Shown: positions 32,430-43,813 of the stretch, piece by piece
How the letters are laid out: every line of letters begins with the position of its first letter
Position numbering within the stretch: the stretch's first letter is position 1
Assembly: GCA_019828595.1 (NCBI GenBank)
Contig: JAHQRK010000024.1
Location: forward strand, 496,001-560,000
From: Aphanomyces cochlioides
Taxonomy: Eukaryota > Oomycota > Saprolegniomycetes > Saprolegniales > Verrucalvaceae
Reading direction: 5' to 3'
DNA length: 64,000 nt
Made by a program: the position numbers and the translations under genes
The notes under the pieces: model-generated
The model's input: the letters and a program-made list of their open reading frames with translations, nothing else
The model's database searches: none
What the model was told of the DNA's origin: nothing

Positions 32430-35400
32430 ATGTCGAAAGCGCGGTCAAAGCTCACGCTCGAGCGTGTCCTGGGTCTTACTGCATGCAACAACAGTGGATT
32501 GAGCGTCAACCACAAGACAGGGGATATTGCATATCCAGCGGGGTGCGTCGTGGTTGTGTACAACTCTCGAAGAGACAAGCAAACGCGATATTATCGAGTG
32601 GAAAAGACAGTGTCTGCAGTTGCATTCTCACTCGATGGTACTTTGATTGCGATCGCCGAGAAAGGACACTCGCCGTCTATCACAGTATGGAGTGTCGAGA
32701 CAGGACAACTCAAGGCGGAATTCAAGCGACACAAGTATGGCATTGTGTCGCTTGCATTTAGTGCAGATGCTCAATATCTCGTCTCGATGGGATTTGTGCA
32801 CGACAAGATGTTATACGTATGGGATCTATCGACAAATGCTATCGCCGGCGGTGCTATTATCGAAGAAAAGATCCATGCTGTCGCATTCAGCACCGAAGGA
32901 CGCTTCCTTGTCACCGTGGGTCAACGCCATGTCAAGGTACAACTACCACATCTTTTTTAGTCCATAACATTCATTTTAGTTTTGGTTTCTCGATGCGAAT
33001 AATTCATTCCGAAAGTCTGGTAATATGTTGGATCATAGCGTGAGTGAGCTGGAACCAACAGTCGCGTCGATGCCACGTTTAACTGACGCGACATTTGTGG
33101 ACGTTGGCTGCGGCACGAAAACAATCGCAATTACAGCCGATGGATTCCTGTGCTGCTTTGGTGGACCCGTAATGGAGCGTTTCGTCTCTATGGAAGCTTC
33201 AAGAGGATTTGCATTGTCCGTGACGCCAGAATATGTTGCAGTCTGTGGGGCATCCGCTACTATTCGGCTCTTTGATCCGGTGAGTTTGGAATACAAGGCA
33301 ACCATGCCATTTCCACCACCCTACGGTCGAGTCAATGATCCAAATCAAGTCAACTACGACATTATCACGCCAGATAGACCTCAAGACTATGCAGCCGTAA
33401 TGGCCATTCGAGTTATCCACGACTGTATTGTTGCACTTTATGCTGATCATTCACTTGTTATCATGGAAGTGGCAACACGGCGCATCGTTCGCACTTTCTT
33501 CTTCCATCGTGGCCCGGTATCCGCAATAGCTATGGTTGGAACTGTTGTCGGTATCGATGCTCGTCAGCGCATCCACGTTATTCCCCAAGCATCGACGACG
33601 GCCTCATTACCGGACGGTTCTTTCGTTACTTGTGGTGATGATAAGACTGTCCGCTTCTGGCACTTGGATAGGCACAAGAAGCTTCCTGCCAATGCTTTGG
33701 ATATGCCATGGCGCAATCCATACTGCCCAGAAGCTCTTTTCATTCTCTATGCCTCTCCTGGCGCACCACCGCGTGACCTCCATGATACCGTCTCTGATGC
33801 ACATACTCCCAAAGACACAACAGACGCGCCGGATGGATTTAAATGTTTGGCGCTGTCTCGTGACGGCAAACGCCTCGCCTTGGGTTCAAACGACGGCAAT
33901 ATCCACATAGTCACATTGAAATGGCCTGATTTACCTCGTCAAGTGCTTCCTACCACCCATGCAAGTGGTGTTTTAAGCGTAGATTACTCCTCGACCGGCA
34001 ATTTGGCTTCAGGTGGCCGTGATCGTCTCATCCACGTCTTTGACGAGACGAGCAAATGCGTGAAAACACTCGAAAATCATTCAGGGGCAGTAATTTCTGT
34101 ACATTTCTCTGCCGATGGCAAGCGCCTTGTCTCGGCCGGTGCGGATCACAATTTAGTTTTCACTCAAGTATGTTCTGGTGTAGACTTCACCAAGCCTGAT
34201 TCTATCCTGTAGGTCAGCGACCATCGAATCTTTAGGTATAATTCGCTCCCAGTTAAAGGCGGCAAGATTCATGACATGCTTGTTGTTGCCAATGAATACG
34301 TTGTGAGCAGTGTCAACTCTTGGATTGACGTCCATACTCTCGTCAGTAACAAACAAGTTGCTACGCATGCCGTGGGAGAGCATCATCATCTTGCTCTCAG
34401 CCCAGAAGGAGGCTTAATTGCGCTTGGAGGCTCTCCTCACGACAAATGCATTTATGTCGTAGACTTGCACTCTGGAGAAGTCTTGGCCAAAGCTGCTGGG
34501 CACGGAGATGCAATAAATGGTCTCGAGTTTACTCTAGATGGGCGACGACTCGTGAGTGCTAGCAACGATGGGTGTGTCTTCGTTTGGAGACTTTCAGACG
34601 ATTTACAATCAATGATTAAAGCCAAGTTACCTCCAATTCAACCGCCAGTGGAAGCCCCACCTGTAGCCCCTCCCGTCGTTTCAAATACTGCACCTCCACC
34701 TCCCCTCATGCCACCACCAGCACCGCCAGTACAGCCAGCTGAGAGCAAACTCAAATTGACCAAAGAGACTCAGCAAAATGAAGTCAAAGCCACGCCAATT
34801 CCAACTTCTGACTTGGACGAATGGATGAAAACCCGCAATGTCGTTCATTTTGATGCTCCTGTCACCTTACTCGACGAAGACAAACCTGGCGAAGAAAGCG
34901 CAATTCAGCCTGACGATAGAAGAAGGGTATCGACAGAACTGTTGAACAAAGTACTAGTTCCAAACTGGGCAAAAACATTTCGACAATCCAACACTTCGAG
35001 CGAAGATAAATCGCCCGCTGAAGATGCACGCGTTGAGAGTCAAGAAAAAAAAGCGTCAGAAGTTGGAACCACCAATAAACAAGAGAATTATTCTCCTCGC
35101 GGAGATAACACCGACGTACAAATCCCACAGGGGGCTTGGGGATCACACGCAAATAGCACCGACACAGTCCCTGAGTGGGCAAGAACAAAACAACCTCCGA
35201 AGGTCGAACGCGAGCCTGCCACTCCACCGATGGGACGGTGGGCTACCCATGCTGTGGTGGACAGTATTGCTCTCTGTGATGATGAGGATGACGACGATGA
35301 GTTGGAGATTAGCGAAACCCTTTATATCAAGCAATCAAATGGTGAACTCCATGAAGTGGAAGTGCCTGTGAGTAGTCGACCCGCGCCACCCCCGCCTCCA

Positions 35401-37276
35401 CCGCCACCGGTAACATCGTGGTCCCTTGCACAAGAGCGAGATCTTTTGAACAAGAAGAAAAAACAACAAGAAACAGCAAACGCAGTTGCTGACATGCAAG
35501 CAAAATTGGGCAAACTTGGCCTCTTGAAACCCAGACAGCCCAAGACGAAACAGTCTGTCGATCCTAGTGCAGCTTTCGCTGCTGGTTACCAACAAGAGCT
35601 AGAACCCTCCATAGGAACCGGTCGAAACAGATCTCCCATCACCAAAGATTCAATCCAGTCAACGCCTGAGCCCACTCTGCTCTCACCCAAGCTGCAACGA
35701 GTAAGTGCCAGAGACTCGTTTTTCATCAAGGAGAAAAAACCATTCCCATCCTCGAAGCAACACAGAGTGAGTCAAAGCTTCGATGCGACGTCTGTAAGAC
35801 GATCTTTGAGCCAATTTGTCGATGGATATAAGCAAAGTGCACCAAATGTTACTCAAAGCGCCGACGTGCCTGGCGACGTGTCACTGAGCCAATATGTTTC
35901 AGGTTATGACAAGCAGGAGACACAGTCGCCAAAGAAATCCACACCGCTAAATTCTCAGCAGCCTGGATTAGCCTCTCTTAGCTTGGACCTCCCCGTGGAT
36001 ATGTCTCTCAGCAGTTTTGTCAGTGGCTACGACAAACAGCATACTCCAGTCGATCCTACACCACAAATTCCTCAACAGCAACCCGGACTTGCATCTATTA
36101 GCTTAAATCTTCCCGTCGATATGTCTTTTGGACAATTTGCCACTGGCTACGATAACAAAACAAAGTCACAAGCGCCTCTGTCCCCAGCAAGTAGTTTGCC
36201 GACACAAATTAGCGTCGACTTGCCAGTGGACCAGTCGTTGAGTCAATTTGTAGCTGGCCATGCGATCTCGGCAACGTCAGAGCTCATTTCCAAACCGAAC
36301 CAAGTTGCTGAGCCATCCATTCAATCTAGTATTGATACAACCCCCGTGGATATTTCCCTTGGTCAATTTGTTTCGGGATATCGAGAGGTATCACTTCCAC
36401 AACCTCCAATTGCTGAAATATCAAAGCAAAACGTCGTCCAACAAAGTTTGGATTTCACGCCCATAAATGCCTCACTCGGCCAGTTTGTATCAGGATATCA
36501 AGCCGTGGCTCAAAGTGTAGAGGGTATTCCAGTCGATGCATCATTAAGCCAATTCACAAGTGGATATACCAAAGAAGATTCTGTGAGTATAAGCGCTGAC
36601 TTCACGCCGGTGGATGCCTCGCTTGGACAATTTGTTGCTGGATACAATCGTGAGCCAATTGCTGTGTCTCGGAAATCATCATCGACGGCCAGCGAGCCCA
36701 GTGAAACGTCCTCGCTCGATGATACATCGTCATGGAGTCAATTCATCTCAGGTTATAACACCAGCGTCGACTTGGCTCCAGTTGACGATGCTTCATTCAA
36801 AGAAACTCAGGCTGGCAAAGCCACCCCATCGCATTCCAGTGTTGATTCTTCGGACGGTTCATTCGCTGGAAGCATGAAGTTTTCACTCGAGCAGAAATCC
36901 AACGAGACAATTCCTACACAAGTTGCAACGGCACCACCTTCTTCGAACGTCGGTTCGTTTGCTCTTTGTACAATATCAAGCTCACTCTCTGTCTCCTAGC
37001 AACAACAAATGAAACTCCAGAGAGGAAGACAGTCGTCCGATCTTTGCGGTATTTTGGCAAGCACTTTTTTGCGTCTTAATGAATTTACTAGGCATTTGGA
37101 AGTCAACTTGGAGACGACAATGCGTCAACTCGACGCAGTTCGTGGGGATCCCGAAGGTAACGAAGTATTTTTCAGCTTACTTTGTTCATGGTTTGTCTCT
37201 AGTGGACGAAATTCTCAACTTGGCAGCAACCTTGCAACAAAAGATTGAAGAATACGCTGATAAAGCGCATGAATAG
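32430..37276 (+). CDS. WDR62/MABP1: WDR62/MABP1-like WD40 scaffold protein
   Basis: The N-terminus (KLTLERVLGLTACNNSGLSV, HKTGDIAYPAGCVVVVYN, HKYGIVSLAFS, YLVSMGFVHD) is a close match to animal MABP1/WDR62, JNK-pathway scaffolds that also act at spindle poles. Two beta-propellers of WD40 repeats fill residues 1 to about 680 (CGDDKTVRFWHLD, GGRDRLIHVFD, SASNDGCVFVWRL). A Pro-rich linker and a long disordered region follow. Within it, a motif of the form PVDxSLxQFVSGY recurs about ten times (35800-36760). The C-terminus is a coiled coil (HLEVNLETTMRQLDAV, then VDEILNLAATLQQKI), as in the animal proteins. Introns at about 32937-32982, 34169-34212, 36969-37002, about 37047-37091 and 37156-37202 are frame-preserving. 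Confidence 0.88.
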
Positions 37277-37286
37277 TCAAATATAT

Positions 37287-38638
37287 TTAGTAGACTCCAT
37301 TGCCTAGGATTGCCACTGCACTATGGGAGAAGATGCCACCATTTCCGTAGACGAGAGCACGTCGGACGTTTGGAATTTGCCGAGTTCCAGCCGTGTTGGT
37401 AATCTGGTGGAAAGCTTCTATCACATTGTACATGGCTGGCACTTCCCATGGCGCTCCAAACGCAAGCAAGCCTCCATGAGTGTTGATGGGCAAAATGTCT
37501 TGGACTCGCTTGTGCTTGCGTTGCTTGAGCTCAAAGTATTTCTCCAACATGTATCGACCACCTAGACCTTGTGGTGCCAAGCCAACAGCTTCGACGGCGC
37601 GGATCAAACAGACGGGATAGCAATCGTACAAGCCAAAGAAATCAATGTCTCGCACTGATATATTCGCTTCCTCGTAGGCCTGGAGAGTGGCTGCATCAGC
37701 CATAAGTAAACGCAACTTCGACAGCCACTCGTACCTTGCTCGCATGAGAACATGTCTTCGTTGATTTCCTCGAGTGGTGGAGGATATAATGGACCTGAGG
37801 CTTCACCACCACCAATGATGACAGCACCAGTGCCTTGTGGGATTCCCTTGCGCTCCATGAATCGAGCCGAAGCGACCAAAAGTGCAGCACCACCGTCAGC
37901 GCGACGAGCACATTCGAGCAAATTCGTCACTGAAGCCACAGGTGGAGAAGCCAACACGTCTTCAATCGTACGAGGTGTCTTCGTCAGAGCAAGGGGATGC
38001 TGTGATGCCATAATTGACATTACAGCAGAACAAGCAGCGAGTTCTTCACGAGTGACGCCAAAGCGATCCATTTGGTATCGAGCGACACGATCTAGAGTCA
38101 GACTTTCTGTCAAGGAGACATTCATGATGGACATACCATAGCCGGATGGAATCACAGGCGATGAGAGTCCTGACTTTGGATGCCAGCATGTTTGATCGGC
38201 ACGCTTTAGGAATTCTTCACCTGACAATTGACGCACAGCATCGCCTGCGACCACTGCAACGCAATCGACGCCTTCGGTTTCCTATCGCATCCAGAATTTC
38301 ATTGCAGATTCAGGAAATCGACACCGTACCACCATACGCTTGGCAGCAAGCAGCGCAGTAATAGGCCCAGCGCCACCTGTGTCGACCGTACGCACGACAA
38401 CGTTCTTGGCTGGGAGCATGCCCATGTGGGACGCCACGTAATGCGCTTCCATGAAATGCGGATCGGCCAGTGACGGGACGGCGATCAGCCCACCAATGTC
38501 TTTGATTTGCACGCCAATGGCCGACGTCGCCGCCGTGAGAGCTTCTTCCATGAGTTCGACTGGTGACTTGGTCGACTTCTCAAGCGAAGTCCATCCCGTC
38601 GAGATGAGTCGGACGACTTTGGATGACCGAGACGGCAT
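37287..38638 (-). CDS. Thiolase-like protein (acetyl-CoA acetyltransferase / SCPx-thiolase family)
   Basis: The thiolase fold supports acyl-CoA condensation or cleavage. Seen in order: SPVELMEEALTAATSAIGV, VRTVDTGGAGPITALLAAK, then after an intron CVAVVAGDAVRQ, SIMASQHPLALTKTP, SVTNLLECARRADGGAALLV, and after a second intron FFGLYDCYPVCLIRAVEA and INTHGGLLAFGAPWEVPAM. This resembles the SCP-x-like, non-canonical thiolase group. The usual nucleophilic Cys after the N-terminal Gly-rich loop is not evident (TGGAG), so catalysis is uncertain. Introns of about 48 bp near 38283-38330 and 43 bp near 37691-37735 keep the frame. An ATG at 38638 is chosen over 38677 because homology starts after it. 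The stop lies 10 bp from the convergent WD40 gene. Confidence 0.85.
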
Positions 38639-38677
38639 GATGGTGAATGAGAGCCAAGCGGTTACGAGATTCGACAA

Positions 38678-39303
38678 ATCTCAATATTATAACGTTTAAT
38701 TGGCTAAATATTATCCAATTATATCACTTTAAATGTAATGAAGTGATTTAATTGGATAAAAATTAAGGCGATGTCGATATTTGAGACCTTGGATGCAGTT
38801 GTGCCGCTGCTTTGGCGACATGCCATCGAGTATGGACCATTGACACTTCTGCGGATGCATCATGGAGGAAAGAGTGCAAATGAACACGGCCATTTGGTGC
38901 TTTTAGAAGGTTATAAATCAGATTGAGAAAGTGTACGAACTGGTAGAAATAGTTGCACGTATCGTCCCCATATCGGTACATTGGAGGTATTTAACTGCTC
39001 GGCAGTGAACCTCTCGGCATATCTCAACCATCGTCGGCTTGCTCAAGACAGATTCCATTCAAGTGGGTTGATTTCGTGGTGGAAACCGGAGACAACCCTT
39101 GCCGAGACGACGACACTTGCTCTGGTGGTCCTCAAGTGTAGACTTGCAATTTTACTCAAAATCAGTTGTAATTTCCGCAAAAATGTCTCAAATTTGCGGT
39201 AATTTTGAGTGAATATTAAACTGATCGAAGTTAAACCCCAAAAATAGAATTTAAGGTTTTTTATTCGACGAGACAAGCTGGAAGCTGCACTCCTTCACGC
39301 AAA
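38678..39303. other. Intergenic region with two hairpins
   Basis: A hairpin at 38711-38759 and an interrupted inverted repeat at about 39150-39215 (ACTCAAAAT and TTTCCGCAAA arms). No convincing gene. Confidence 0.4.
38711..38759. repeat. 19-bp-arm hairpin containing CCAAT/ATTGG
   Basis: The arms TTATCCAATTATATCACTT and AAGTGATTTAATTGGATAA pair with one mismatch around an 11-base loop, 75-120 bp upstream of the thiolase start. Each arm carries one CCAAT box, so the palindrome may be a promoter element. Confidence 0.6.
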
Positions 39304-40215
39304 ATGACCAGCAGGAACTCCTCGGGTCGAAATGTCCGACCCAAACTTAGTCACATACAAGAGCGATGCAACGAGTTTCAACAAGCTGTCGACGCCATGC
39401 GCGAGGAGGTTGCTGAAATGGAGCAAAAGATGGCCCAGTGGAACGGAATGGAGAATCGCATTCAAGAGAATATTGCAAACACACCGAATATTATCACTCT
39501 CGACGTTGGTGGCACAATCTTCAAAACTTCCAAGGAGACTCTTTTGCGCTTTGAGGGGAGTTACTTCCATGCCCTACTTGGCTCTGGACAGTGGAAGCCC
39601 GACACTCCAAACGCAGCTTACTTTTTGGATCTTGACGCCAGTCTCTTTCGCCGAATTATGCTCTACTTGCGAACTGGCGAGCTATCGTTCAATGGGCTAT
39701 GTGGTTGGGAATGCAAGGAACTGAAATCTATTGTGGAATACTTAAATCTTGGTGGTCCAAAAGAACATTGCTTGTGGGATCCCAACCTTTGCGCCCTTGA
39801 TCTGTCAAAGGACATGAAGACAGTCGAACATGGAGTATTAGATGGCTGGAGGTCCGTCATGGGGGACACGAGTGTAAAGTCGATTCAAATTAAAGTGCTG
39901 GAAGGCTCGAAAAATGCGTTCATTGGCCTAGCTCCTCGCCAAGGTTTCAATCCGGACACCACCCATTGCCACTCCTTTGGATACTCGATTCATCTCATGA
40001 ATGGGCAAGTTTGTCGCAATGGAGCTGTGCTATTCAAGAGAACCAAGCAGTTTTACGAGGGCGACGTTCTCACGATTCGTCAGGATGGGAATACTATTCG
40101 ATTTAAGCGAAATGATCGAGACATTGACGTTGAAGTAGTCATTCAGGAGATGCGAGATTTATTTCCCGTGGTCAGCCTGTACGATGAATTAGATAAGGTG
40201 GCTATTATCGAGTAG
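39304..40215 (+). CDS. T1-type BTB/POZ protein with C-terminal SPRY-like domain, copy 1
   Basis: 303 residues, single exon. Residues 15-55 form a coiled coil (QERCNEFQQAVDAMREEV). Residues about 60-155 are a potassium-channel T1/KCTD-type BTB domain: ITLDVGGTIFKTSKETLL, SYFHALLGSGQW, YFLDLDASLFRRIMLYLRTG. KCTD proteins use this fold to oligomerise and often to recruit Cullin-3. Residues about 180-300 look SPRY-like: AFIGLAPRQGF, FGYSIHLMNGQVCRNG, YEGDVLTIRQDGNTIRF, LFPVVSLYDELDKV. No transmembrane segment, so it is not a channel. First of four tandem copies. Confidence 0.88.
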   Translation: MTSRNSSGRNVRPKLSHIQERCNEFQQAVDAMREEVAEMEQKMAQWNGMENRIQENIANTPNIITLDVGGTIFKTSKETLLRFEGSYFHALLGSGQWKPDTPNAAYFLDLDASLFRRIMLYLRTGELSFNGLCGWECKELKSIVEYLNLGGPKEHCLWDPNLCALDLSKDMKTVEHGVLDGWRSVMGDTSVKSIQIKVLEGSKNAFIGLAPRQGFNPDTTHCHSFGYSIHLMNGQVCRNGAVLFKRTKQFYEGDVLTIRQDGNTIRFKRNDRDIDVEVVIQEMRDLFPVVSLYDELDKVAIIE

Positions 40216-40636
40216 ATCAGCAATGCCCTCTTTCGATCTGAACCACGTCGGACAACATGAGACGTCTTAAATATGCTTCATGACACTGGTGAATGAGCTC
40301 GTACTGATCCCCGTTCAAGTCACTAGAGATTGCTGTCGATTCAAGTTTCAATGTGTCATGGGTCATGATACGATGGCATATTTAAAGCTATCCATTTTGG
40401 ATCTGCTGATACATGTTAAAACGCAGCCCATGACAATTTTGTCACTCCATGGAGACCAATGAAGATTCTTATTGCTGGATTGTAAACCGATACTGTCGGT
40501 TTCATTTCATGAACTTTCTCTCGACATTGTTATTCCGTGATAGACGGCTACGCCGACCAAATTGCTGGCGACTGGGAAGGCACCAACTGACAAGAAGTTA
40601 TGAAATGCTCGATTGACTTGACACCGACTGCGCAGC

Positions 40637-41523
40637 ATGAGCTCCTCGGGTCGAAATGTCCGACTCAAACGTACAAGGTAGTCTCATGAAAGAGCGATGC
40701 AACTAGTTTCAACAAGTAGTGGACGCCATGCATGAGGGTTTTGCAACGATGGAGCTAAAGATGGCCGAGTGGAAAGAATTGGAGAGGCGCATTCAAGAGA
40801 ATATTGCAAACGCACCGAAAATTGTCACCCTCGACGTTGGTGGCATAATCTTCAACACTTCCAAGGAGACTCTTTTGCGCTTTGAGGGGAGTTATTTCCA
40901 TGCCCTTCTCGTCTCTGGATAGTGGAAACCTGACATTCCAAACGCAGCTTACTTTTTGGACCTTGACGACAGTCTCTTTCGCCGAATCCTGCTTTTCTTG
41001 CGAACTGGCGAGCTATGTTTCGATGGATTATGCCATCTGGAATGCAAGCAACTGAAATCTAATGCGGAATATTTCAATCTTGGTGGTCCGAAAGAACTTT
41101 GCTTGTGGGATCCGAGCCTTTGCGCCCTTCATCTGTCGAAAGACAACACGACTGTCCAGGCAAAACGCTTTGGCTGGTCTGCCATGGGGAAAATGAGTGT
41201 ACAATCAATTGATATTGAAGTGCTGAAATGCTGGGAAAACGCGTACGTTGGCCAAGCTCCTCGCAAAGGTTTTGACCCGTGCGCCACCCACGCCAACTAC
41301 TTTGGGTATTCGATTCATTTCGAGAAAGGCGAGGTTCGCCACAAAGGAGACGAAGACCTTTCATGACGGCGATATTCTTACAATCCGTCGAGATGGCAAT
41401 ACGATTCGCTTCGAGCGAAATGGCCGAGATGTTGGTGTCGAAATTGTGATTCAGGGGACGGAAAAATTATTCCCCGACGTCAGCATTTACGACAAAGAAG
41501 ATATGGTGTCTGTTGTCGGTTAA
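40637..41523 (+). pseudogene. T1-BTB/SPRY gene, copy 2, broken
   Basis: Same architecture as its neighbours. Lesions: the N-terminal frame is broken after the first codons (a TGA at 40687 and a TAG at 40707), an in-frame TAG replaces the Gln of GSGQW at 40920-40922, and a small indel near 41345 shifts the SPRY part to another frame, where it continues to 41523. Remaining motifs: ITLDVGG-like VTLDVGG, FRRILLFLRTG, DGDILTIRRDG. Confidence 0.85.
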
Positions 41524-41832
41524 ATCTATCTTCCTCCGATAAACTTAGACGTCAGTTGAACAACACTCATAACATGGATGCTGTAACATGTCAATAACAA
41601 TCAATTTGCCCCGTGGGCCCGTGAGAGTTTTTTTGGATTGAGATGACGTACAGTATGACATCTTTGACACTCAACATGTGAACTGAGGCAATTTTTGGGC
41701 AGAAGCTGACATCTCGATAAATTTTATCTGAAGAATCTTCGTCTGATTCTTTTCTTTTTCAAAATTCATCTTAGAAGTTGGGACAAGGCATCATTTCTCA
41801 AGGCCAGTTGTGAAATTTCCACCAAACACGAA

Positions 41833-42771
41833 ATGTCTAGCGGGAACTCGTCGGCACGGAATGTTCGGCCAAAAATTGACAGCGCTCAAGAGCGATGTGA
41901 TGAGTTCCAACGAGCTGCTTCCGTGGTAACTATGCAAGTTGCAGCGTTAGAGAAAAGGATGGCCCAGTGGAAAAAATTAGAGGATCAAATTCAAGCAAAT
42001 ATTACAAACGCCCCGAATATTATCACTCTGGATGTGGGTGGCACAATTTTCAAGACATCCAAGGAGACGCTGCTTCGATTTGAAGGAAGCTATTTCCATG
42101 CGTTGCTTGGCTCCGGACAATGGAAACCTGATTCTCCAAATGAAGCCTTCTTCTTGGATGTTGATGCTGGTTACTTTGGCCGAATTCTCCGCTACTTACG
42201 AACAGGAGAATTATCCTTTCATGGTTTATGCAGTCTCGAACGTGACGAGCTGAAAACTACTCTGGAGTATTTGAGTCTCACTGATCCGTCAGGATCTTGC
42301 CGCTTTTGGCATCCTAGTCTTTGCGCTCTCGGTCTGTCCGAGGACCTGACCACTGTGACAGCAAAATATGACGGTTGGAAATCGGTCATGGGAACGCTTG
42401 GCGCAAAATCAATTCAAATTACAGAGCTCGGCAGTCGTGGTGAAGTGTATGTTGGATTGGCTCGTCGTGACGGTTTTAATCCGAGCAGTACCCACGCTTA
42501 CTCGTGTGAGTATTCGATTTACTTGAAAACTGGACAACTTAGACGAAATGGTATTGTCATTGTCAAGTCGACAGTTGATTTTCGTACCGGTGATATTCTG
42601 ACAATCCGTCGATTGAAGAGTAAAATTTGCTTCGAGCGAAATGGCCAGGATGTTGACGCAGAGCTCAAGGTGAAAGAGACAGGGGTCCAACTATTTCTTG
42701 TGGCCTCCTTATATGACAAAGGCGATAAGAGTTCCAAATGGAGTATATTGTATGCTCTTATTGAACCATAA
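41833..42771 (+). CDS. T1-type BTB/POZ protein with C-terminal SPRY-like domain, copy 3
   Basis: 312 residues, single exon, intact. Coiled coil (QERCDEFQRAASVVTMQV), BTB/T1 (IITLDVGGTIFKTSKETL, SYFHALLGSGQW, FGRILRYLRTGELSF) and SPRY-like end (VYVGLARRDGF, YSCEYSIYLKTGQLRRNG, RTGDILTIRRLKSKICFERN). The BTB is far better conserved with copy 1 than the rest, so the T1 core is under the strongest constraint or was recently homogenised. The last 15 residues are divergent. Confidence 0.88.
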   Translation: MSSGNSSARNVRPKIDSAQERCDEFQRAASVVTMQVAALEKRMAQWKKLEDQIQANITNAPNIITLDVGGTIFKTSKETLLRFEGSYFHALLGSGQWKPDSPNEAFFLDVDAGYFGRILRYLRTGELSFHGLCSLERDELKTTLEYLSLTDPSGSCRFWHPSLCALGLSEDLTTVTAKYDGWKSVMGTLGAKSIQITELGSRGEVYVGLARRDGFNPSSTHAYSCEYSIYLKTGQLRRNGIVIVKSTVDFRTGDILTIRRLKSKICFERNGQDVDAELKVKETGVQLFLVASLYDKGDKSSKWSILYALIEP

Positions 42772-43408
42772 GAGCCATTTTGTATGACCAATACTAGCCA
42801 TTGTCGAGTAGCTAACCGATACGCCTGGTCCTTCAAATATGTTTCCAATAATTGAAAGTTCCGACGTAACACCCCAAAAATTTGATATTGAAAAACTTCC
42901 AGAGCTCGTCTACGTAGATTCAAGCAATATTAAGTCGACTTCAGCTTTACAGTTTCTTCATCGACGTTTGAGGTGCCACTCGACGATGGCTTCACAAAAT
43001 GTGAACTATTCATGTTGTAGTGACGGAATTTCGACACAAGGACCTTTTAATGGTGTTTCATAACCTCGCAGTCACCCACGAGATGCATGGCCCATTTTGA
43101 AAAGAGTTTGCAGCACTGTGATGCTACAGCAAGTAAATTCAAAGCTCCATTTCAAAACGACGAGGTTGTCGACGTATCCAATTTCAAGATTTATCAACGA
43201 CACCAGAAACAAAAGAAACGTCGATTATCAGAATCAAGCTGAAAGAGCAATGCTGAAGTTCAAAGAGTATATCGTTTAAGCAAACCGTTGCATCTTTTCC
43301 ACTCAATGCGAGTCGGTATTACTGTTAAGATGAGCATTAAGATCTGGTACAAGGTACCAACCAACTTCCATTAGACAGGCATTTGACAAATTTCCCCGAT
43401 TGATTAGC
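42772..43408. other. Spacer in the T1-BTB array
   Basis: No feature beyond short unconvincing frames. Confidence 0.3.
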
Positions 43409-43813
43409 ATGGACTCTTCCACTAAAAATGTACGACGTCGAATTAGCCTTGTACAAGAACAATACAACAATTTTCAACAAGCAGTAGACGCCATGCAAGA
43501 AGAAGCCATTGAGATCAAGCAAAAAATGACCAAGTGGAAGGAATTGGATGATCGCATTCAAGAGTCTATCCCAACAGAAACTATGTCTGTGAGGATGGTT
43601 ACTCGATTCGTCTCATGAATGGTGGCCTTTTCCAGAAGACCAAGGCATTCTATGATGGCTACATTCTCACGATTCGTGAAGACCAAAACAGACTTTGATT
43701 CGAGCGTAATGGAAAAAAATGTTGGAGCGCATCTTCTCAACTGTGACACGGAAGAATTAGTTTCCATGGTCAGCGTATACACGAAAGGAGATAAGGTAGC
43801 AATTATCGGCTAG
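43409..43813 (+). pseudogene. T1-BTB/SPRY gene, copy 4, internal deletion
   Basis: The coiled coil is present (QEQYNNFQQAVDAMQEEAI), but the sequence jumps from the DRIQES position directly to the SPRY region (YSIRLMNGG, FYDGYILTIRED). The whole BTB domain and the first half of SPRY are therefore deleted, and the remaining SPRY is frameshifted and has stops. Confidence 0.8.

Noticed and set aside
35377..35407. GC-rich short repeat as a possible microsatellite
   Set aside because: It simply encodes the PPPPPPPP stretch of the WD40 scaffold linker.
39304..42771. Potassium channel subunits (because of the T1 domain)
   Set aside because: No transmembrane or pore segments follow the T1 domain; the proteins are soluble.
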